The notes under the pieces: generated by a model
Seen by the model: only the letters and a program-made list of their open reading frames with translations
What the model was told of the DNA's origin: nothing
The model's database searches: none
Shown: one piece after another, positions 1 to 5,176 of the stretch
Layout of the letters: each line of letters begins with the position of its first letter
Numbering within the stretch: position 1 is the first letter of the stretch
Origin: Melioribacter roseus
GTDB taxonomy: Bacteria; Bacteroidota; Ignavibacteria; Ignavibacteriales; Melioribacteraceae
Reading direction: 5' to 3'
Assembly: GCA_020724325.1 (NCBI GenBank)
Contig: DYHC01000168.1
Coordinates: forward strand, 1 to 5,176
Length of the DNA: 5,176 nt
Made by a program: the position numbers and the translations under genes

Positions 1-2
1 AA

Positions 3-350
3 GATGCAAAGGCTTTAAGAAAGAAATTGAAAGAACATTCTTTCATTGAATTGTTTGATGACAACTTTTCACAATACAGTCAAAGGTTTCGTCAGTTGTT
101 CGGGATGAATTCCGATAAGGCAATTGATTTGTTTTATCAAACGGTTTCAATGAAATCGGTTAGTAGCCTGACATCATTTGTAAGAGAGCAAATGCTGGAA
201 CGAACTGACATCAAAACTCAAATTGATGAACTCAAAAAACGCTTTGATGATTTGAATAAAGCATACGCTGCCGTGCAGGAAGCACGAAAGCAAAGAAACA
301 TCCTGAAACCGTTGGTTGAGTTGAACAAAAATTACAAAGAATTCGAATAA
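3..350 (+). CDS. jetC: JetC (Wadjet SMC-like ATPase), upstream piece: 5'-partial and ended by in-frame TAA
   Basis: The frame is open from the left edge to TAA at 348-350, giving 115 codons; the true start, the Walker A site and most of the N-terminal ATPase head lie outside the window. What is visible is the end of the N-terminal head followed by the start of the ascending coiled coil. The stretch around GMNSDKAIDLFYQTVSMKSV (about 105-164) and the following SFVREQMLE resemble the conserved JetC/MksB segment that leads from the head into the coil. After about 190 the sequence becomes charged and helical (DELKKRFDDLNKAYAAVQEA), typical of an SMC arm. A TTG at 27 is not a real start, because homologous-looking codons continue upstream to position 3. 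The same frame resumes directly after the stop with coil-like sequence, so this is one end of a single jetC gene. Family assignment rests mainly on the downstream piece and on jetD. Confidence 0.8.
   Translation, partial: DAKALRKKLKEHSFIELFDDNFSQYSQRFRQLFGMNSDKAIDLFYQTVSMKSVSSLTSFVREQMLERTDIKTQIDELKKRFDDLNKAYAAVQEARKQRNILKPLVELNKNYKEFE
348..350 (+). other. In-frame TAA nonsense codon inside jetC
   Basis: The codons before it read LNKNYKEFE and those directly after it read RIQEIDNIVQSIPSYF, in the same frame. Both sides look like one uninterrupted SMC coiled coil. A single substitution explains it, for example CAA (Gln), AAA (Lys) or GAA (Glu) changed to TAA. Insertion or deletion is unlikely because the frame is unchanged across it. 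Stop-codon reassignment is also unlikely, since jetC and jetD both end at TAA where the family normally ends. Confidence 0.85.
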
Positions 351-2891
351 AGAATTCAGGAGATTGACAATATTGTACAATCAATTCCAAGCTACTTCGC
401 TTCAAAAAAAATTGATTTGTTGCAAGAAGAAATAAAATTGTGCGAAAGCAAATTGAATCAACTAACAAATCAACTTGCAGGAATAGAAGATGAATTAAAA
501 GCAAAAAGGAAGGCAGAAAATCAAATTAATCAGGACATCGATAACAACGGAGGAGCAAGATTAAGAGAGATTGCAAATGAAATTGAGCAAAAGGAAAAAG
601 ACAAGAAAACCAAAAAACAAAAGTACGACCAGTATACTACCCTTACTTCCGTTTGCGATTTACATACGGCAAACACTGACCAAACTTTTTACAGAAATCT
701 AAAGGCCGCAGAACAAAAGCTTGTTGACTTAGAAGCAAGGCAGCAAGAAATTTTAGGAGAGCACGGAAAACTGTCGGGTAAGAAAACGCTTCTTGAAGAA
801 AGTATAGAGTTAGAAAGTAAGGAATTGGAATCACTCAAAAACAGGGTAAATCAAATTCCTTTGGAGATATTAAACATTCGTGAGCAGTTGGCAAGTGATC
901 TACAAATTAAAGAAGATGAAATTCCATTTGCCGGTGAATTGCTAAAAGTAAGTGATGATGAAAAAGATTGGGAAGGTGCTTTAGAAAGATTGTTGAGAGG
1001 TTTTGGCATTAGCATGTTAGTTCCTGAAAAGCATTACAAGCAGATATGCCAGTATGTAAATGCGCGGAAGCTGACAGATAACAAGAACCGAGGAATGAGA
1101 TTTGAATATTTCAAAGTGCCTCAGAATATCAAACAAAGTAATTTTCAAGCTGATATTGATCCCGATTCAGTCGTAAATAAAATTGATATTAAGCCCGACA
1201 TTCATTTTGAAGAATGGTTGCAAGCCGAACTATATAAGCGATTTAATTTAAGATGTGTTTCACTTGAGGAATTCCAAAAGCAAAGCAATGTAATAACCAG
1301 AGAAGGTCAATTTAAAACAGGCAGTCTGCGACACACAAAAGATGACCGCAGGGACTTGTGGGACAGAAGAAATTTTGTTTTGGGTTGGACCAACAAGGGG
1401 AAAATACTCGCAGTCGAGAAGCACTTGAATGATTTGCGAAAAGAGAAAAAAGAAGCTGATGAATTATTGGAGAAGCTAAAAACTGAAATCAGTAACAACA
1501 CAACATTGCAAGCAAAACTTAATCAAGTAATCAGTTACAAAAATTGGAATGAGATAAACTGGCAGGACGAAGCAAAACGAATTGCGGAACTTCAGCAAGA
1601 GAGAGATGATTTAGAAAATAGCAATGATATTTTAAAAACATTACAACAGCGACGTGCAGATATTGTGAGTGAAATTGATACATTGGATCAAAACCAAAAA
1701 TCAAAGTCAGAAGAAATAGGAGGAATAAAAACAAATATCAACAATTATAGATTGGAAATTGATAATTGCAACACTACTAAAAATTCTTTACTGCAAAATG
1801 AAGTTGAAATTTATTGTTCTAAAATTGATGAATTGATAATTGGCGTAAAACTCACTTTCAAAAATGTTGATGATGTCGCTAAAGGACTGAATGCAAAATT
1901 CATCGGCAAGAACGGAGAGAAAGATAAACTGAATGAAAAGTTAGTTAAAGCCGTTGGAGATATTACACAAGTGATGAAAGAGTTTAAAGACAAATATTCG
2001 TCCGAATCACTTGAGTTGAGCGTTGAAATTGAAGCGAGAGCGGAGTATCTGAAGGTTTTGGAGAAGATTATTACTGATGGGTTACCAGCTCATGAAGAAC
2101 GATTCAAAAAAATGTTGAATGAAAACACTATCAATGATATTGTTGCTTTTGACAGTAAGCTGGATAATCACTTCAAATCAATCAAAAAGAAAATTGAAGA
2201 AATCAACAAGCACCTGAAAGAAATTGAGTTCAACAAAGGAACTTATATTAAGTTGTTAGACGATAGGAATGCCGATAAAGAGATTAGGGATTTTCGGCAG
2301 GAACTAAAAGAATGTTATAGCAATATTCTGGGGACAAGTGATGCTTACACGGAAGACAGATTTACACAGGTAAAAAAAATTTTAGACCGCTTCAGTAGCA
2401 ATGACAACAAACAAATTGAATGGACCAATAAAGTAACCGATGTTAGGAACTGGTTTATCTTTAATGCTAGTGAAAAGGATTTAGAAAAAGAGTTTTATGC
2501 AGGAACATCAGGCAAGTCAGGCGGACAGAAAGAAAAATTAGCGTACACGATTCTTGCCTCTGCTTTAGCATATCAATTTGGCTTGTCTTATGGAGAGCCG
2601 AGAAGCAAGTCATTCCGCTTTGTAGTTATTGATGAAGCATTCGGCAGAGGCGATGACGAGAGTACACAGTTCGGGTTAGGACTTTTCAAGAAATTGAATT
2701 TGCAATTACTTATTGTGACACCGCTGCAAAAGATCCATGTCATTGAGAACTACATCAATTCTGTTCATTATGTATCCAACACAAACGGCAACAATTCCGA
2801 GTTGCAAAATCTCTCAGTCGAGGAATACAAAGCTGAAAAGCATTTACATAATTTAATTATCAACGGTATTCAGGTAGCAGAAATCAACTAA
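351..2891 (+). CDS. jetC: JetC (Wadjet SMC-like ATPase), downstream piece: coiled coils, hinge-like middle and C-terminal ATPase head
   Basis: JetC is the motor of the Wadjet complex. With JetA (kleisin) and JetB it extrudes DNA loops on small circular DNA in the cytoplasm and brings JetD to cut it. This piece reads without a stop from 351 to TAA 2889-2891. Parts in order: coiled coil to about 900; a hinge-like middle at about 930-1430 with features typical of MksB/JetC proteins (DWEGALERLLRGFGISMLVPE, ITREGQFKTG, RHTKDDR at 1329-1349, NFVLGW); a second long coil at about 1430-2400; and the C-terminal head. The head shows an ABC signature SGKSGGQKEK at 2508-2537 and Walker B FVVIDEAF at 2619-2642, with Asp at 2631 and the catalytic Glu at 2634, followed by LLIVTPLQKIHVIENYI. 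The head motifs are intact, so damage is confined to the upstream TAA. The first conventional start is TTG at 417, in the run KKIDLLQEE; it has no Shine-Dalgarno and probably encodes an internal Leu. The first in-frame ATG is about 600 bases further on, at 1015. Confidence 0.9.
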   Translation, partial: RIQEIDNIVQSIPSYFASKKIDLLQEEIKLCESKLNQLTNQLAGIEDELKAKRKAENQINQDIDNNGGARLREIANEIEQKEKDKKTKKQKYDQYTTLTSVCDLHTANTDQTFYRNLKAAEQKLVDLEARQQEILGEHGKLSGKKTLLEESIELESKELESLKNRVNQIPLEILNIREQLASDLQIKEDEIPFAGELLKVSDDEKDWEGALERLLRGFGISMLVPEKHYKQICQYVNARKLTDNKNRGMRFEYFKVPQNIKQSNFQADIDPDSVVNKIDIKPDIHFEEWLQAELYKRFNLRCVSLEEFQKQSNVITREGQFKTGSLRHTKDDRRDLWDRRNFVLGWTNKGKILAVEKHLNDLRKEKKEADELLEKLKTEISNNTTLQAKLNQVISYKNWNEINWQDEAKRIAELQQERDDLENSNDILKTLQQRRADIVSEIDTLDQNQKSKSEEIGGIKTNINNYRLEIDNCNTTKNSLLQNEVEIYCSKIDELIIGVKLTFKNVDDVAKGLNAKFIGKNGEKDKLNEKLVKAVGDITQVMKEFKDKYSSESLELSVEIEARAEYLKVLEKIITDGLPAHEERFKKMLNENTINDIVAFDSKLDNHFKSIKKKIEEINKHLKEIEFNKGTYIKLLDDRNADKEIRDFRQELKECYSNILGTSDAYTEDRFTQVKKILDRFSSNDNKQIEWTNKVTDVRNWFIFNASEKDLEKEFYAGTSGKSGGQKEKLAYTILASALAYQFGLSYGEPRSKSFRFVVIDEAFGRGDDESTQFGLGLFKKLNLQLLIVTPLQKIHVIENYINSVHYVSNTNGNNSELQNLSVEEYKAEKHLHNLIINGIQVAEIN

Positions 2892-2893
2892 TG
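2889..2893 (+). promoter_or_regulatory. jetC stop / jetD start overlap (TAATG)
   Basis: The stop TAA (2889-2891) and the start ATG (2891-2893) share one base. With no strong ribosome-binding site before the ATG, this layout suggests termination-reinitiation coupling, which would keep JetC and JetD output linked. A premature stop far upstream in jetC would then be expected to lower JetD as well. The overlap is seen directly; the coupling is inferred. Confidence 0.7.
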
Positions 2894-4054
2894 ATAACTC
2901 CGAAGGAAATACAAGAGCAATGTTTAAGATGGTGGAAAGATGTGTTACTGTCTGCTTGCAACTCTACTTTGTATTTCCCGAAAGAAATAAACAGAATCGG
3001 TAAAATAAGTTCTAAAGATATTTTGAAAAATCTTTCTGCGTACAAAGATTCTATTCACTTGTTGCAAAGTTATTCAAAAGAAAACAGAAGGTTTGGTTAC
3101 AAATTGATTTTAGGAAGTAGGCAGTTTGATAAAATCGGTAAACAACAAGTTCCCGAAAAAATTATCATTGAAAGCGTTGGTGATTATTTGCGAATAACAG
3201 GAAAGGAAAAGGAATTCGAAACATTTTTAAAAAACTATTCTCTGATAATTCAAGAATTGCCTATACTTAATGAATGGGTTAAAGTGAACCCAATCAAACT
3301 GATTGAGCATGAGAGTTGGGTTGACACCTTGAAAGTGTGCAATTATTTTTTAGCGAATCCGAAGCCTAATTTATATATCAGGCAATTACCAATTGACATC
3401 CACACCAAATATATTTCTGAGAACGAAAGTGTGATCCGATCTCTTTTAGAATTTCTGATTCCTGACAAAATAAACCAAAATGAACGGAAATTTGAAAAAC
3501 GATTCAATTTGAAATATGCAGAACCGTTAATAAGAATTAGATTTTTAGACAAACGACTTGCTCCAGTTGAAACAGCAACGGATATTTCATTAACACTTTC
3601 TGAGTTTAATAAGTTTTACTGTCATTGCGACAATATTTTTGTTGCAGAGAATCTCATGAATTTTCTTACCCTTCCTTACCTGGCAAAGACAGTTGCAATG
3701 TGGAGTGGTGGCGGTTTTAATGTGAGCTATCTTAAAGACATTGACTGGTTGAAGAGCAAACAATTTTATTATTGGGGAGATATAGATGCACAGGGGTTTC
3801 AAATTCTAAATCAACTCAGGACTTATTTCCCAAATACCATTGCAGTAATGATGGACGAAAAAACTTTGGATTGCTTTAAAAGTGGAAAAGGAAAACCAGC
3901 GACAAACCAAGCTCTACTACAACTTTCGGAATCAGAACTAAAACTTTACAATTATTTACGACAAAACAATATCAGGTTGGAGCAGGAAAAAATTACACAA
4001 GCATTTGCCGAGGAGAAAATAAAAAATTTTTTTCAAGAGCATCATACTGTATAA
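2891..4054 (+). CDS. jetD: JetD, Wadjet Toprim-family DNA nuclease subunit (DUF3322/DUF2220)
   Basis: JetD is the nuclease of Wadjet, cutting circular plasmid DNA that the JetABC motor has reeled in. The 387-residue protein has the length usual for the family and looks intact. The N-terminal half (roughly 1-190) matches the DUF3322-type arm region; the C-terminal half is the DUF2220 region, related to topoisomerase VI subunit A. Toprim metal-binding residues are present: Glu253 in FVAENLMNFLTLP, Asp297 and Asp299 in YWGDIDAQGF, then MMDEKTL, and a C-terminal LEQEKI with Glu364 and Glu366. WSGGGFNVSYLKDIDWL before the DxD motif is also characteristic. The ATG shares its first base with the last base of the jetC TAA, and there is no good Shine-Dalgarno upstream (only a distant CAGG near 2871), so translation probably depends on ribosomes finishing jetC. 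The gene order jetC-jetD fits the jetABCD arrangement. The C-terminal region is encoded partly by a run of six A and seven T (4021-4033), close to the end of the gene. Confidence 0.93.
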   Translation: MITPKEIQEQCLRWWKDVLLSACNSTLYFPKEINRIGKISSKDILKNLSAYKDSIHLLQSYSKENRRFGYKLILGSRQFDKIGKQQVPEKIIIESVGDYLRITGKEKEFETFLKNYSLIIQELPILNEWVKVNPIKLIEHESWVDTLKVCNYFLANPKPNLYIRQLPIDIHTKYISENESVIRSLLEFLIPDKINQNERKFEKRFNLKYAEPLIRIRFLDKRLAPVETATDISLTLSEFNKFYCHCDNIFVAENLMNFLTLPYLAKTVAMWSGGGFNVSYLKDIDWLKSKQFYYWGDIDAQGFQILNQLRTYFPNTIAVMMDEKTLDCFKSGKGKPATNQALLQLSESELKLYNYLRQNNIRLEQEKITQAFAEEKIKNFFQEHHTV

Positions 4055-4098
4055 ACTGACTACCATAAGCGTCAACGCATTTGTACGAAACTGAAAAA
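4055..4098. other. Short spacer between the defence operon and the lipoprotein gene
   Basis: These 44 bases hold no hairpin followed by a T-run that would act as a terminator for jetD. No strong ribosome-binding site precedes the GTG at 4099. A TATAAA at 4050-4055, overlapping the jetD stop, resembles a -10 box, but the only sequence at a suitable -35 distance is the T-run at 4027-4033, a poor match to TTGACA. The downstream gene could therefore be read through from jetD or have a weak promoter of its own. This spacer is also the likely boundary between two blocks of different origin. Confidence 0.4.
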
Positions 4099-4161
4099 GT
4101 GAATATTCGGAATATCATCTTATTCTTCTGTAGTGCTTTAATAACCTTTCTCCTATCCTGC
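4099..4161 (+). other. Lipoprotein (type II) signal peptide of the binding protein
   Basis: It has a short basic N-region with one Arg, a hydrophobic core (NIILFFCSALITF) and a lipobox LLSC ending in Cys at codon 21 (4159-4161). Ser-Ser-Asp follow within three residues after Thr; in enterobacteria an Asp directly after the Cys would favour inner-membrane retention, but here the next residue is Thr. Lipid anchoring is inferred from the motif. The core also contains an unusual extra Cys (codon 11). Confidence 0.8.
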
Positions 4162-5176
4162 ACATCCTCAGACCGCCTTGAGGGGTGTATATATTACAGG
4201 CTGAATGCAAATCCCATAGCACTTGACCCTGCTTTGATTACGGATATTCCCAGTGCTCCTATTGCTGCAAAGCTTTTTAATGGCCTTGTCAAATTAAATG
4301 ATAATCTCGAAATAGTACCAGACATTGCAGAGAGATGGGAAATATCAAAGGACGGCTTGAGATATAAGTTTTTTCTCAAAAAAGGAGTAAGATTTTCAAA
4401 TGGCCGTGAAGTTGAGTCCCATGATTTTAAATATTCCTTTGAGAGGATTTTAGACCCCAAGACAAAATCTCCAAATACATGGGTCTTTGATAAGGTTGAA
4501 GGTGCAAAGGAATTTCAGAAAGGTGGGGCTAAAGAGGTCAATGGTTTCAGGGTAATAAATGACCATACATTTGAGATTAAACTCAGAAAGCCATTTTCAC
4601 CGTTTTTAAGCATGCTCACCATGACACCTGCCTATGTAATTCCAAAAGAAGAAGTTGAAAGATGGAAAAACGATTTTTCATCCCATCCTTCAGGCACAGG
4701 GCCTTTTGTTTTAAAGAGATGGCTTCCCAACAGGGAGTTGGTTCTTGAGAAAAATGAGAATTACTTTGATAGAAAGGCAAAGGTCAAGGGAATTGTCTAT
4801 AAAATTATTCCTGAAGACCTTACCACCATTACTGAATTTGAGCTTGGAAATATCGATGTGATTTCCCTTCCTGCATCCGCTTATTCGAAATTTAAAAACG
4901 ACAAAAAATGGAATAAATACATAATGTCCCTCGAAGGGCTTAATACCTACTATTTAGGCATGAATTCATCAAGGCCTCCCTTTAATAATCCGGATCTCAG
5001 AAAGGCAGTTTCTTATGCAATAGACAGGAAAAAAATTCTCGAAACATTCTATGAGGGAAGGGGAAGGCTTGCAGCAGGCTCTGTCCCTGATTTATTAAGA
5101 AAATGGGATGTAAAAGCAGGTATTAATTATGACCCGCAGAGGGCTAAGGAAATAATTAGAAGAGAAGGCATGTCAG
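4099..5176 (+). CDS. Peptide-type ABC transporter substrate-binding lipoprotein (family 5, OppA/DppA-like), 3'-partial
   Basis: This is an extracytoplasmic solute-binding protein of the family that delivers oligopeptides, dipeptides or nickel complexes to an ABC importer; the exact ligand cannot be told. The frame is open from 4067 to the right edge, giving 359 codons from GTG 4099, while full-length members have about 500-600 residues, so the C-terminal part is missing. The GTG start was chosen because it gives a proper lipoprotein signal: MNIRNIILFFCSALITFLLSC, with lipobox LLSC and Cys21 as the lipidated residue. A TTG at 4081 would only add six mostly polar residues. Family landmarks follow: RLNANPIALDPALITD, IAAKLFNGLVKLNDNLEIVPDIAERWEISKDG, LKKGVRFSNGREVESHDFKYSFERILDP, GTGPFVLKRW, NENYFD, NTYYLGMNSSRPPFNNPDLRKAVSYAIDRKKIL. 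Permease and ATPase genes, if linked, would lie to the right. No functional link to jetCD is apparent, and its Arg codons are nearly all AGA/AGG, unlike jetD. Confidence 0.93.
   Translation, partial: MNIRNIILFFCSALITFLLSCTSSDRLEGCIYYRLNANPIALDPALITDIPSAPIAAKLFNGLVKLNDNLEIVPDIAERWEISKDGLRYKFFLKKGVRFSNGREVESHDFKYSFERILDPKTKSPNTWVFDKVEGAKEFQKGGAKEVNGFRVINDHTFEIKLRKPFSPFLSMLTMTPAYVIPKEEVERWKNDFSSHPSGTGPFVLKRWLPNRELVLEKNENYFDRKAKVKGIVYKIIPEDLTTITEFELGNIDVISLPASAYSKFKNDKKWNKYIMSLEGLNTYYLGMNSSRPPFNNPDLRKAVSYAIDRKKILETFYEGRGRLAAGSVPDLLRKWDVKAGINYDPQRAKEIIRREGMS

Noticed and set aside
339..357. A 13-base duplication causing the jetC interruption
   Set aside because: A 13-base insertion would shift the frame, but the frame is identical before and after the stop.
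348..2891. Stop-codon reassignment (TAA read as an amino acid)
   Set aside because: Only one internal TAA is seen, and jetC and jetD both end with TAA at the expected family ends, so a global recoding is not supported.
3343..3802. Minus-strand open frames opposite jetD
   Set aside because: They are shadows of the conserved jetD coding strand, with no motif of their own.
4021..4033. A6T7 run near the end of jetD as a possible terminator or slippage site
   Set aside because: There is no GC-rich stem before the T-run, and the run lies in the jetD coding frame, which stays consistent with a normal C-terminus; no alternative-frame product is suggested.
4103..4115. Perfect 13-base palindrome ATATTCGGAATAT just after the GTG start
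   Set aside because: It could be an operator, but it lies within signal-peptide codons, is AT-rich and short, and has no second copy or promoter beside it; chance is sufficient.
4194..4460. Minus-strand open frame of 88 codons
   Set aside because: It lies entirely opposite the binding-protein gene, whose + strand translation is clearly a family 5 solute-binding domain; the minus-strand product shows no recognisable motif.

Overview
The window is AT-rich bacterial DNA holding parts of two unrelated gene blocks, all read on the + strand. Positions 1-4054 carry the distal half of a Wadjet-type (JetABCD / MksBEFG-like) plasmid-defence operon. This comprises most of jetC, an SMC-like ATPase whose N-terminal head lies left of the window, followed by a complete jetD, a Toprim-family nuclease. 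jetA and jetB are expected further left but cannot be seen.

The jetC reading frame is interrupted by a single in-frame TAA at 348-350. The same frame reads open from the left edge to that stop and again to 2891, with JetC-like sequence on both sides, so no frameshift is involved. This is a nonsense mutation (or a base-call error) in one gene rather than two genes. No convincing restart codon follows it, so a true TAA predicts a truncated JetC and a defective system. jetD starts on the last base of the jetC stop codon, which points to translational coupling and would tie the fate of JetD to that stop.

Only 44 bases separate jetD from the next gene. From 4099 to the right edge runs a GTG-initiated lipoprotein with a clear lipobox and an oligopeptide/dipeptide-type (family 5) extracellular solute-binding domain. 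It is cut by the window end. Its arginine codon use differs from jetD, and it has no evident functional link to the defence genes. The defence operon was therefore probably acquired next to, or inserted just before, a peptide-uptake gene; a misassembly join cannot be excluded.

The organism is a low-to-moderate GC bacterium. The lipoprotein type of binding protein fits several phyla. The jet genes look Bacteroidota/Ignavibacteria-like in codon style and weak Shine-Dalgarno signals, while the binding protein looks more like AT-rich Nitrospirota or Desulfobacterota-type genes. These taxonomic remarks are impressions, not searches. No RNA genes, insertion sequences, CRISPR arrays or clear terminators were seen.
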